Shown here one piece after another: positions 10,143-20,866 of a DNA stretch of 64,000 nucleotides. The translations under genes were made by a program, and so were the position numbers. The stretch spans positions 186,001 to 250,000 of the forward strand of contig JABMLP010000001.1 in NCBI GenBank assembly GCA_013176395.1, written 5' to 3'. The stretch comes from Venturia oleaginea. Taxonomy: Eukaryota; Ascomycota; Dothideomycetes; Venturiales; Venturiaceae. How positions within the stretch are numbered: position 1 is the first letter of the stretch; each line of letters begins with the position of its first letter. The notes under the pieces were generated by a model, which searched no databases, had not been told where the DNA came from, and worked only from the letters and a program-made list of their open reading frames with translations.

Positions 10143-11250
10143 TCAGAAGGCATCTAGACCTTCCAGCATGGACCGTGAGTCATCTGTCAGTAAAGCAATC
10201 AGAGCAGCCTGACATCTAAATGCGTGCCATAGCCAGTCTAAAATGGTATTGTTTTCGACGCGCTTCACATCGAGGACCGAGCGTATGTTTTCAGCTGAGT
10301 TAGCTAGCCTCAGCCTTGCGAGCCCAAACTCAAGGCTAGCATAGACGTCGGATTGAGGTTGTTTTGACGGCATGATATCGATACTTTCCCCTTTTTTCCG
10401 ATCAAGGTTGCCAGTCTTTCAAATGCTGTTTAACGGAGGGTACCGTTTGTGCCGTCAGTTCAGCGTGGTTGGGTGATCCCCAAGCATCTGGGCTCCAACT
10501 TGATCAGTGTAGCACCAACGCTAGTTTCCGCTTTCACGGCCATTCGTCCTGCAACAGTTCGTCATGACCACATGAGGGTGGAAACTGTAAGCATATATTC
10601 TGTACTTCGATCTGCATCAGAAATTGACACTACTTATATTTCCTATTCTCAATCGCCACCGTCGTTCCCCATAGGGCGAAATACTACCCCGAGGCCAAGA
10701 AGATGATCAAGAAACAGTGAGCGCCTCGCATGTAACTTGCTTGAGAAGATCCAGGACTGATGTCAATAGTTCTGGCGCATCAGAGGTCCACATCGTGTCG
10801 CATATGTGCCGCAAGTCCACGTTCGCTGAGAGCTCGAAACGATGCCAAAATCAAGGGTTACAAAGAATTCGTTACCAAGAACAAACCAGCTGTGAGATAT
10901 CCCAAGCTATCTTTCGAAGCTCGCAGCTAATTAACTCTCCTAGCGATTCGTCCATGTCGATCAGTCGCATCGTGGTTCTGAGCAAATCTTGTTCCTCAAC
11001 CTTCCTAAAGAAAAGGCTAGCTAAAAAATGAAGAAGCGCTGGGCAATTATAAATACATGGCAGCTGTTTGACAAGCCAGTCAAAAAGGATCCTCTTGGCT
11101 TCCGTGATTTTCGAACTGTCGATGAAATTGATTTCCGCACTGTTGTTGCTAACCTTCCACCACCGGGCGCCGGAGAGTATGGCAACGTGTCCAAGAACCT
11201 GAAGCACAACTCCAGAGCAGAGTGCTCATCCAACGGCGAGAATGCGGCGG
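10143..11250 (-). pseudogene. Unrecognised gene remnant
   Basis: Minus-strand frames at 10872-11207 and 10143-10373 have protein-like composition. The first includes L-A-S-L-F-F-R-K-V-E-E-Q-D-L-L-R, and the second reads S-L-E-F-G-L-A-R-L-R-L-A-N-S-A-E-N and ends in a TAG-terminated L-E-G-L-D-A-F. They are separated by frames with stops and cannot be joined convincingly. The lower fragment abuts the pump pseudogene, so both genes may have been truncated by one rearrangement. I do not recognise the family. This may be two different genes. Confidence 0.35.
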
Positions 11251-11728
11251 TCTAAGAAGTTACCAACTTGGCCTATAACGCCAATCAGAAGTGGTATTAT
11301 GCCAGCGACATGACACCCGAAGGCTTGGGTGTTCAAGATTTTCGACTCGAAGAACGACGGGCGTGCGAAATGCGCGGTCCACTCCTCGTTTCCGTTGCCA
11401 GGTCAGGATGACTATACGGATCCGAGAACAAGTGCTGAGATTCGTTGCTTCGTTGTCTGGGATGATGAGGACACTGAGTAGATATATTGGGGCCTTGTTC
11501 CGAGATGTACCTCGGTCTCGCATCATCTCAAAAAAAGTGGCGGGTATTGTGCTGGCGGAAAAGACCTTTCATTTTTAGCGTTGCGTCTCAAAGCGCGAAC
11601 CTTGCTTTCGAAAGGCCCCTATACGCGAAGTCTCTATCACTATGTAGTATATTTTAGAATAGGTAGAAGAATACCTATATTCTAGCCCTAGACTTAGAAT
11701 TATCTAGGCGTACTAGAAGTTACTTATC
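11251..11728. other. No gene assigned
   Basis: Short frames only. An AT-rich segment at about 11640-11700 carries the imperfect palindrome AGAATAGGTA / TACCTATATTCT just left of the next transposon copy. Confidence 0.5.
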
Positions 11729-12096
11729 ACGTATTCCACCACCGAGCCGGCCACACCACCGAGCCGGCCACACCACCGAGCCGGCCACATTTCCTTGGCA
11801 CAGCCCTTATCCTCTTCAACACGCAATGTCTCAACAACGCAACGCGATAGCCGTTCAAGAAGAAGGCAGAATTGATCTCGCTCTTCAGGCCTATACCTCT
11901 GGCCAATTTCAAAGCCTGGGCACAATGCGCGAAGGTGTAAAAAGGATATTGAGATATCTTCTGAATCAGATAGCAGCACGACGGACTTGGAATCTATTGT
12001 TGATAGCGATAAAATTGAAGAGGCGTAATGTGAGTTGGTCGTGCCAAGGAAAAGTGGCCGGCTCGGTGGGGTGGCCGGCTCGGTGGTGGAATACGT
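11729..12096 (+). mobile_element. 368-bp deletion derivative of the second pogo family
   Basis: Both ends read ACGTATTCCACCACCGAGCC inward. The left end has three tandem copies of a ~17-bp CCACCGAGCCGGCCACA motif and the right end has two. A TA follows the right end (12097-12098), whereas the left flank reads TATC, so the left target duplication is imperfect. Inside, the first ~35 codons of a transposase (from ATG 11826, M-S-Q-Q-R-N-A-I-A) run directly into what reads as an acidic C-terminus (S-D-S-S-T-T-D-L-E-S-I-V) before the right repeat, with the DNA-binding and DDE regions removed. It is a MITE-like relic of the same family as the fragment at 4523-5209. Confidence 0.85.
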
Positions 12097-12999
12097 TATA
12101 CAGCTTTTTGAAAGTGATATTCACGCTTGACGGCGCTTGAGAGGACCCTCACTTTTAGTGAAAAGTCATTTCCGCCAGCAGGATACCTGGGCTCGATGCC
12201 CCTTCGTTTAGGCTTTCGTTACGAAACAGTTTTGTTGATGAATATTCGAAGTCGCCTCACCTGAGGCTCACATGATCCTATCGAGCTGCAACCATCTATA
12301 CACCACCTCCTTATTCTCAAGAATCCTGGGGCTGATCACCAATAACTGACACATTCGGCTCTGCTTGGTGCCAACGAGTTCCCGATGTGCCCAACTGTTG
12401 AATATGCAATGGATGCAGCCCATTCTCATTGTGTATGGTGTGTGCGTGGTCATGCCAATAGGCTCGAATAGTCAGCCTATCACTAATCGCTGTCAATTCT
12501 ATTGCGCTTACTTCGGATACTCAACTCGAATTTAGCTCCCGTGGACTTGCCACTACCCCTCCCCCTCACACTGCTTCGGATTCGGCCTCTTTCCCATAAT
12601 CCACATCACACGTCGTTGACAGGGAACGCTGATTGGAAATGCCATAGGGACGGTAAGAGTGCCGAAATCACCAAACATGGTCATGGTCTTATCAGGCTTT
12701 CAGCCATCCCCGGCCAGATGGACACTTCGAGTAGTCCATTCTCAACCTCGACGCCGTCTTTTTGCACGGCTGCAGCATCACAGTCGGTCGATTACAGCTC
12801 TGGAAAATCCAAGACGAGCTTGCCCAGCGAATCTTTGCCGAAGCTGAGTGGATGTGCTGTCCCTTTATCTAAGGTTCATTTCTTCGCTCTCCAGAGTCAT
12901 CGCCTTAGTCTGTGGCTGTGAATTGGTCAAGGCCGCTTCTGCTGTTTTCTCGCTGTACTCCTTCAGATTTTAAGTCAATATTGCACTTTCACCATCGAC
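12097..12999. other. No gene; upstream region of the monooxygenase
   Basis: The only long frame (12502-12921) is low in conserved pattern and runs into pyrimidine-rich sequence, so I do not call it. The 3' part presumably holds the promoter and 5' leader of the monooxygenase; no specific site can be assigned. Confidence 0.5.
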
Positions 13000-15080
13000 A
13001 TGGGCTCAATTGAACCACCCCAGCCAGATTATGATGTGCTCATCATTGGGGCGGGTCTCTCTGGCTGTTACGCCTCCTATAGAATGCAGCAGATGGGTGT
13101 AAGATTCAAGGTTTTGGAAACAGGAACAGCTGTCGGAGGTACTTGGTACTGGAGTGAGTTGCCACAATTCTTGAAAAGCTCTATCAGCTTCCAATCTGGC
13201 CGAAGTTGTGTTGTAAGAAGATCGCGAGGCGTGAACAAGGTCCTGTAACTCGGCAGTGGAAGCACAAACAGAAGTGTATCTCAAAACCTCTAGCTTCAGC
13301 CATTATCCTGTACAATCAACAAAGTAACATGTTGCTGATAAGTTCATAGACAGATATCCTGGAGCGCGATTTGATTGCGAATCTTACACTTACGGATTCT
13401 TCTTCTCCCAAGAAATTCTCGACGAATGGAAATGGTCAGAGCACTTTGCGCCGCAAGCCGAGACTGAGCGATATATCAGCTTCATTTGCGACAAGTACAA
13501 TTTGAAGGAATATATGCAGTTCAATACTCGAGTTGAAAAGGCACACTGGTTAGCCGAAGGGCGTTGTTGGAAACTGACTGATCAAAATGGGCAAAAATAC
13601 ACCTCGCGGTTCTTGATCACAGGCATCGGGCTGTTGAGCAACCCGACCCTACCCAATATTCCAGGTGTCCGGGATTTTAGAGGTGATGCATTCCATACTT
13701 CGCGTTGGCCAGATAATGTCAACGATTTTACCGGCAAGGACGTTGGTATAATAGGTGTGGGCGCGACGGCCATCCAGATCATTCCCGAAATTGCAAAGAC
13801 AGCCAAAAGTCTGACGGTATTTCAACGCACGCCAAATTGGGTTCGTTTGACCCAGGATGATGATTCAAGTATGATACCTGACTTGTGACAGGCAATTCCG
13901 TTACACAATGCTAAAATTGGAGAGGAGGAGATGGAGACAATTCGAAAAGGCTATCCTGAACTCCTCAAGAGAATCTCCGCGAACCGAATGAGCTTTCTCC
14001 ACGAAGGCTCCGATAAGTCGATATGGGAAGCCAGCCCTGAAGAGCGTGAGGCTTTTTGGGAGTTCCTGTATGCCCAGCCTGGTTTCGGTTTCTGGGTGTC
14101 AAACTACAAAGAGGTGCTCATGGATCGTAATGCCAATGCTCTCCTGAGTGATTTTGTCGCAAAGAAAATCAGGCAACGTGTTAAGGATCCATGGACAGCG
14201 GATAAGCTGACACCAAAGACACATGGTACGTCGTTGCCTGTCGTGTACTGTCAAGGTGATACTGATTGCTCATAGGTTTTGGATTGCGACGTGTGCCGAT
14301 GGAGACACATTATTACGAGGCTTACAATCAACCAAATATACGACTTATAGATGTCCTTGAGACTCCCATTGAGTGCATCACAGAGGGTGGTGTAAAGACT
14401 TCCCAAGAACACGTCAAACTCGACTCAATCATATACGCCACAGGATTTTCAGCGAGTAAGTCTAGCAGTCTATATATGATATGAAGCTCAACTGATCGGA
14501 TCGTCAGTTACTGGTGCATTCGAAGCCATCGACTTCCGCGGCAACGACAACACGCTTTTGGCGGATATGTGGAAAGAAGGTCCAAGGACCTATCTCGGGA
14601 TGTAAGTATCTACAAACAGCACTAGGACACGAATCACGAGACTGACCCCAACAGAACCGTCCAACATTTCCCAAACATGTTCATGTCCATCGGCCCACAC
14701 CAAGCATACGGAAACATCCCACGTAGCATCGAATTCGCCGTAGGCTGGATAGCCGACTGTATCGAACATCTACGCAGCCAAAACATCACCTACATAGAAG
14801 CCAAGGACAAAAGCGTAAGTACCACCCTGAACCGACCTTCCAAAAAAAGAACCATGCCGCCTGCTAATGAAAACAGGTCCAAGAATGGACCGACCACGTC
14901 CACGACATTGGCAAAGATTTGCTCAGCAACACGGTCGACTCATGGATGACGGGCGTAAACAAGAATGTTCCCGGGAAGCAGAAGAGAACTATCGCTCGTT
15001 ACAGCGGACACGCTGTTGATTTCCGAAATGCGTGTAATGCCGTGTCGAGCGCGCATTACGATACCTTCAAGCTCGCGTAG
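13000..15080 (+). CDS. Baeyer-Villiger type flavin monooxygenase
   Basis: I model seven exons: 13000-13153, 13350-13840, 13892-14225, 14276-14455, 14508-14601, 14655-14814 and 14877-15080, giving 538 residues. All joins use GT-AG and restore family sequence, for example G-T-W-Y-W + N-R-Y-P-G-A-R-F-D. The FAD-binding G-A-G-L-S-G lies at residues 17-22, the BVMO fingerprint F-R-G-D-A-F-H-T-S-R-W-P at about 161-172, and the NADPH-binding G-V-G-A-T-A at about 187-192. Length and motifs match cyclohexanone/steroid-type fungal BVMOs, which insert oxygen next to a ketone using NADPH and O2. The physiological substrate cannot be read from sequence. The first intron (196 bp) is longer than the others (about 50 bp). 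No frame damage is seen. Confidence 0.92.
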
Positions 15081-16499
15081 ATTTGACAATTTCAAGCCGT
15101 GTCAAATTTGATTCCATTATAGTCTCGACGTGTTGCTCTCGGGTAGAAATGCATTCCCCGATTCAATCACCATTGCGTCGATCTTTCTCACTCCGTGAAC
15201 TGGGTTTTGTTTGTTTGGGCTCGTGTTGGACAAGGCTTTTTTTTCTTACTATGGTCTGATGCCGATTAAACGTAGGTGGAGCTAGGTCTTCTTAAGGGTG
15301 TGTTTGCTGTGAGGCATGGATCGTACAAGGGGATCCACCTACGTTTAACCGGCATCGGACCATAGTACTTTCTTCCTCTTCACGCACGTACGTGAGTCCT
15401 GAAGCTATTCTACGGGAGAAGAGCCAAGGAAGATGAGACTGAAGCGAGGGGCCCATGTGCCTCACCGCTGACCCTACTCTCGCGGGAGGAATGAGGAATC
15501 TAGACTTAACTGACGAGTAGGTAACCACCTGAATTTTGACCTTGTACCTTTTACTTACAGACTGACTGAGGGGGCCGGATGGGCAATTACCCTAAGAGAT
15601 TGTGCCAACAAGGACCCGATAATACGTAGGTAAGAGTAGCTCCTGGGTTCAATTCCCTGGGATGGGCACTTCTGAGGGGAATTATGGGTGATGGGAGTAA
15701 CACCTGTAAAGATGCATTTGTACGGAGTTAGTTAGCCATAGGCCCCGAAACCTGGCCTTCGGCCAGATCAACTAAACAAATTCGTGCCGAAGCTATTCTA
15801 CGTCCCTCTTTTTTTCCAATGCCCGGAATAAATTACAATAGATGATATCCAATCTAGGATCTACATCACATCGTAATTTTACGGTAATTGTAAGTTCTAA
15901 GATATGTATACCAATCAGATTACCAGAACGGGGGAAAAATCGATATCGAATTTAGGTGAGATCTTGTAATTGTCTATTTATTTTTGTTAAAGTATCTATC
16001 TATAGTTATAGTATAGCATCGTATTAACCCCGTTCCTATCTGGTACAAACGTTCAATGTTTAGAGAGGTTGGAAAGAAAGGTGTTGATTTCGGCGGGCCG
16101 TCCAGAAATATAGACCAAGGTAACGCTTTTGCTTGATACTAATAATAGAATTGCTTTCCAGAGTAGGATCTATCCATTTGCGTCGGTGATAATTCAAAAC
16201 GTCAATACAAGCTCTCTTCACACATCGAGAATCGGATTCGAAGCAGCGTCGATGCAGTTATGGGAGTTATGTTTGTATTAGGATACAAAATTTAGTAATA
16301 CTACCTAATACTAATCCTTGACTCAAGATATCAAAATGTCTCCATGTAAAGCCTACAAAGTGGTTATCTTAAAGGCCAAAATCCAATCCTATCCAAACCC
16401 ATACCCAGCATCAAATCCGCAAAGACAATACCAACAAATGCTCCAAACCTCACAGAAATCATCATACCTCATCAAATCCCAACCACACACCTCACCAAT
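15081..16499. other. Gene-free, repeat-bearing and AT-rich spacer
   Basis: This spacer holds the hairpin element at 15247-15367, a 14-bp direct repeat bracketing 15415-15788, and an AT-rich run from about 15830 to 16060 with many TA-rich words. The compact hairpin CTGGCC-TTC-GGCCAG lies around 15750-15765. No coding region is supported. Confidence 0.6.
15247..15367. mobile_element. 121-bp inverted-repeat hairpin (MITE candidate)
   Basis: The left arm 15247-15280 (TACTATGGTCTGATGCCG...) and the right arm 15334-15367 (...CGGCATCGGACCATAGTA) are inverse copies with few mismatches over about 34 bp, around a 53-bp loop. The outermost bases could represent a TA target duplication. There is no coding capacity. 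The arms do not match the pogo ends elsewhere in the window, so this is a different family. Confidence 0.7.
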
Positions 16500-18404
16500 C
16501 TACTCCACACCCCCAACAAACCCATCGCTCAAATCCCCAACCCACCCCAACCTCTCCCGCCGATCATCACAAACACGAGCCCACTCAAGCAAAAGCCTCC
16601 AAACATAAATCTTCATATCAACCCGTCTCCCAACAAGTTCCATCCACTCCTTGCCCTCACGCGCAATCATCTCGGCCATCTCATCGTGGTGTTCATGTCC
16701 TTCATATCCAATGAAATAGTCCAAAATACCGTAGATGTCGATGAAGGTGTTGTCCATGGGCACAAAATGTATCCAAGGGAATAACCTCGAATCATGCCAT
16801 TCGTTGTAAATCGTAGCTTTGATAGGGAGAGAAGTGGAGCGGAGGAATCCACGGTAGCGGCCAGAGAAGGAATTCCCATCCACATCAGGTAAATATTTGT
16901 GTTTGTACATTTCTTCCATTGGGAAGCCATCTTTGACTTCGAACCACTCGTTCGTGTGGGCGCAATCTCTTCGTCCGTTGCCTGGGAAGCAGAGCATATC
17001 CACAAATGCTACGTCGGAAAATGTGGACAGCCAATCGCCCAGGTACCCATTACGCGGCGCTTTGAGGCTGTAGTGCTCCCAATCAGGGAGATCGAACGTT
17101 TCACCGCGTATCCGTGTCGTCTCTGCTTTAAGCACAGCAGTCCCATTCACCATCTGCACAAAGCGGTGTCTCTGAAAATGCCGCCACGTCTCTGCTTTGC
17201 TCCGCCCTCCACTAGCAACACCACGCCACATGATGCCATTCTTCTTCTTCTCCCATGCTGGGCCATGACTTTTCCCACCAGCGTATAGAGGGTCCGTATT
17301 CAGGTATGTGGCGGGTGGCAAGAGGATTTCGTTGTTTATGGATAGCTTGGAACCACCGAAAAGGGGGATAAACTTTGTAGAGCTCCGTATAGAAATTGGT
17401 TCGATGAATGTGCCGTGGAGACCACGAAGATGCGGCTGGTAACACGGATCTTTGTTCGCGGTCCAATTGGAGACATATCCTTGATATGAGGACTCAGGAT
17501 AGCCCTCGGGAAAGAGTGTAGGTAGCGTCAGGTCGGTAAGAGTCGTCGCATTCCGGGCTGGTGAGTCGGGAGGACACGCATTGCGAACCATGTCCCAATA
17601 CGGACCTCCTCTCCATTTTGGGTCGTATGGCTCCAGACCCTCGGTCCTGTTGACGTCTGCATCGAATGCCGCAAGTCCTGCATAGTTTGTGATGACCTCA
17701 GTAACTGGTGTTATGCCCTCACCCGGCCTTGATTTTTGCATGTACTCGTTGATCTCTTCCCAAGGAACCAACAGCCGCGACTCGTCCATCACATTGATCG
17801 GTATATCCACATCAGGTAGCTCATCCTGCATTTCCTGAATCAGGCCATGCCATAAGGGTAACCACGGCACTCTGCCTGTAGCACCATCGTCTGCATACGT
17901 CGCATTCCCATCACGAACAACAATCTTGAACTCGTGTGCATTCGCCTGATATCGCAACAATCTCGGATCGATGGCCCAATGAGGTGCCAAATCATGGTAA
18001 ATGCGATCAAAAAAATGCTCCACGACAATGGCATTCTGGCTCTGGGCATACTGAAACCATTTGTCGAATCCGGGCGGCGGATGGCGACCTCTTCGTTTGC
18101 GATACTGGCTTGCAGCAGTCGTCAAATCATAACTCTGTTTCCCCAGTATCTCAGTGAACTGCGCGCGTGCCTTCAGGATCAGATGGTCGATTGGATGGTC
18201 CCCTATCGGTATTTCCACCTCTTGAAGCGACCAAGGTTGTCGATGCGGTAGATGGACATCTCGTATGCGATCGAAGGAGATATAAATTAGTGAGTAGGAC
18301 AGTGTAATGGTGACGAAAATGGCAAAGAGGAGGTATCTGATTCTCGCCGATGGAATGCTCCACGTCCCCACGGGCGGTCCTACCGCAGCGCAGAGGGCTA
18401 ACAT
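16500..18404 (-). CDS. GT90 (CAP10-type) glycosyltransferase
   Basis: An intronless frame of 634 residues. An N-terminal hydrophobic segment (about residues 23-43) can act as a signal anchor, placing the enzyme in the secretory pathway. The body has the CAP10/GT90 hallmarks: H-P-I-D-H-L-I at about 74-80, P-P-P-G-F-D-K-W-F, F-D-R-I-Y-H-D-L-A-P, then K-F-I-P-L-F-G-G-S-K and the nucleotide-sugar site region G-I-M-W-R-G-V-A-S-G-G. Family members in Cryptococcus act in capsule xylosylation; in filamentous fungi the acceptor is mostly unknown. The frame stays open for about 17 codons upstream of the chosen ATG, back to a TGA near 18456-18460, with no other Met and no AG acceptor. The protein may therefore be a shortened relative of GT90 proteins that carry extra membrane helices. 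Confidence 0.88.
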   Translation of the reverse strand: MLALCAAVGPPVGTWSIPSARIRYLLFAIFVTITLSYSLIYISFDRIRDVHLPHRQPWSLQEVEIPIGDHPIDHLILKARAQFTEILGKQSYDLTTAASQYRKRRGRHPPPGFDKWFQYAQSQNAIVVEHFFDRIYHDLAPHWAIDPRLLRYQANAHEFKIVVRDGNATYADDGATGRVPWLPLWHGLIQEMQDELPDVDIPINVMDESRLLVPWEEINEYMQKSRPGEGITPVTEVITNYAGLAAFDADVNRTEGLEPYDPKWRGGPYWDMVRNACPPDSPARNATTLTDLTLPTLFPEGYPESSYQGYVSNWTANKDPCYQPHLRGLHGTFIEPISIRSSTKFIPLFGGSKLSINNEILLPPATYLNTDPLYAGGKSHGPAWEKKKNGIMWRGVASGGRSKAETWRHFQRHRFVQMVNGTAVLKAETTRIRGETFDLPDWEHYSLKAPRNGYLGDWLSTFSDVAFVDMLCFPGNGRRDCAHTNEWFEVKDGFPMEEMYKHKYLPDVDGNSFSGRYRGFLRSTSLPIKATIYNEWHDSRLFPWIHFVPMDNTFIDIYGILDYFIGYEGHEHHDEMAEMIAREGKEWMELVGRRVDMKIYVWRLLLEWARVCDDRRERLGWVGDLSDGFVGGVE

Positions 18405-19830
18405 GGATGGCAGCAGGGTCCATCCGCCGTCATCGTACCAAAGTTTAATAATTCGGGTGCATCAAAAAGAGCTGCGGATGTGAATCGTAGAAATCGACTT
18501 TGAAGGTGCAAGAAGAGTAGCAGTAAGAGTTGGCTGCGCGATGCGTTCAAGTGGCGGGAGACACGGCTAGATTCACTTGGCCAAGCAGGTCATGCAAAGC
18601 AATTGGCTGGAGGTGCTCGGAGCCCTGAAGAATTTTGAGACTACGAGCCGCGTTATCGCTGGCAAGTTGCACACCAGGACACTCTCTCACAGAGCGTGAT
18701 ATAGTCGATTACATCTTACCCAAAATATTCAGACCTTCCCATCACCCTCGCTGCGTGATTGTGAAGCATGGGTGTCGCTCACCAAGTCTAGTATTCCAAA
18801 CAATCATTCCATCGTTATTCGAAATTCTTCTCAAGAATAGCTTGTCGGGGGCTATTAACAAGCATCTATGGCGTAGGTAGTGGTAGTATACTCCATCTAC
18901 CACCGGTACACGGAGCTAATACACATTACGACTTATTGCATATCTCTTCCAATTATATGTCCTGCCTGCCTTCGGATTTGGAAGGTGAAAAGGTATAGCA
19001 TAAATTTAGCTCAAAGATACAGAAGATCAAAAAACCAGGACCGCAAACAATCGAAAAAGAGATTTAAGTAATTAAATCGAAGAGAGTCCGAAAGGCGACT
19101 TAGTCGTCCTGTCTTGTGATAAGCGTATCCAGTTTCGATAAGCACACAACCCAAACGCGTGCAACAGTTTGCAACCTCGATAACTCATCTCGCCGAGTAC
19201 CCAAAGGCAACAATGAGTCATAGTAGTGATACGTATGCGCAAGGCTTGACACATCTTGCCACAGACAACAAGATGCGGCATAAAGTCTCAAGGCCCACAA
19301 CTCGTCACAGGGCTTTGCGGCGACAAGTGAAGTAGTCTTTGATCCGACGCCAATAGACAGCGCGGCCCCTCACCTCCTCCACTTCCATTGCTCCAGTCAC
19401 ATTGTGACAATAGAACATACTGTATACAGAGCGTTGGTGTGACAAGAGTCATGTTGTTGTGCGGGAGAGGTGAGTCCAATGCGGCGAACCCGGCATCTGG
19501 TAAGCATCGATCCCAATACTATGTATTATTACCTTTGATATAGGCCAAGCAAATCCCACTCTAAAATAGACAAACGAAAGCCAAGGACATGTGATCTCAA
19601 TCTCATGCAAGTGTCCAACACACGTGAAAGCGTAGTTTGCATTAGCTGAAACCCAAAAACCACCAGGATCGTGTACCCTTATGACGACTTCACTCTTCCA
19701 ATATACCGCGTGTTGGGGAATCAAGGTTGTCCAATTGCGCCGTCCGTCTAATTTTGTAACCGTCTCTTCATGATTCAGTCATCCATGCATGCAAATATCC
19801 TTCCACAGCGCGCTGCAAAACCGGAAAGCC
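18405..19830. other. No gene assigned
   Basis: Only short overlapping frames. An AT-rich part lies at about 18840-19080. The region is downstream of the Ras-like gene and upstream of the GT90 gene, both on the minus strand. Confidence 0.6.
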
Positions 19831-20866
19831 TCATAATATCGTGCAGCCTTCTCTTTTCCTTGACATCTTCCTTCTCTTCCTATGATCTCTATAATTTCTC
19901 TTATCGATAGCTCCTCCATCTTCTATGCGGTGTCCTTGTGCTTTCAATGCCTCCTGATCTCGTCTTATGATTTGCCTGCACAGGTCGCGAAAGCATTCGT
20001 CCACATTTGCCCTCCTTCTAGCGGACGTCTCGTAGTAGGGCGCACTGCCCCAAGACTGTGATACCGAGAATGCGCGTGCTCGCGACACTGCGCGATCCTC
20101 TTCGAGATCGCATTTGTTTCCAACGAGGACTATCGGAATCGATGGGTCGTCTTTTATTCGTATTATCTGGTCGCGAAGTTCGGCGAGTTCGTGGAGGGAG
20201 GAGAGGGAGGTTATGCTGAAAACCAGGAGGAATCCTTGACCAGTCTTCATATAGAGTTCTCTGTGATTTCAAAGTGTGAGCTCGGAGCGCTCGTGGATGT
20301 CAGGAATTGGGTCGTGTACCTCATAGCAGCTAGTTGGTTATTAGTCAAGCTCTTCACATACTTCCCTTATGAGACTTACTGAACTGCTCCGTTCCAGCGG
20401 TATCCAGAATCTCGAGCACGACTTGTCTTCCCTAGATAATCGTTGGCCATGTTCTGAATTCGCTTCTGGAGTACCTCCACTCACATCAACTTCGAGAGTT
20501 TTGCGGTAAGAATCCTCTATCGTAGGGTCATAACTTTCTATCCAGATGTTCTGGACAAACTGTGCTTCGGCATTTTCAGTACTACAGGACTGGCGCAGTC
20601 GAGGAATGTTCCGTCTTGTAGGAGGTGGGGGTAGGAACGTACCCGTCAAACAGCTCTTTCCAACTCCACCTGCATCACGAATTCGGGTTAGTAAGGGAGT
20701 TCCTCTGGTTGTGGTTGGGAGGATATTTGTTACCTGACCCTAGAACAACGATGTTGTACTCTCTGCAATCGCATTCATGTTAGCGTCTTCACATTCATGA
20801 CTGACTCGCCCAGATCGGCGCAAAGGCAGTGCTTGCTTTTGGAAAGGATCCATACCTTGGGGCCAT
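19831..20866 (-). CDS. Ras-family GTPase, RSR1/Rap1 (KREV) type
   Basis: The minus-strand exons are 20856-20866, 20734-20762, 20643-20669, 20485-20564, 20380-20431, 20320-20329 and 19831-20260, giving 212 residues. The joins give G-S-G-G-V-G-K-S (P-loop), the effector [11 protein letters not shown], switch [25 protein letters not shown] and a C-terminal CTIL box after a basic tail, so it should be prenylated. The [14 protein letters not shown] block and effector fit RSR1/BUD1, the polarity and bud-site GTPase acting at the plasma membrane upstream of Cdc42. Exon 1 is only 11 nt and exon 6 only 10 nt. One acceptor (before 20564) is AAG rather than CAG or TAG. Orthology to RSR1 rather than another Rap-like protein is likely but not proven. 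Confidence 0.88.

Noticed and set aside
12502..12921. 139-codon frame upstream of the monooxygenase
   Set aside because: It has Leu/Pro-rich and Ser-rich patches only, no conserved block, and lies where the promoter is expected.
15560..15690. Possible tRNA gene from the GGTTCAATTCC word
   Set aside because: The T-arm has a mismatch, the 3' acceptor stretch GATGGGC finds no complementary 5' strand about 72 nt upstream, and no anticodon arm can be drawn.
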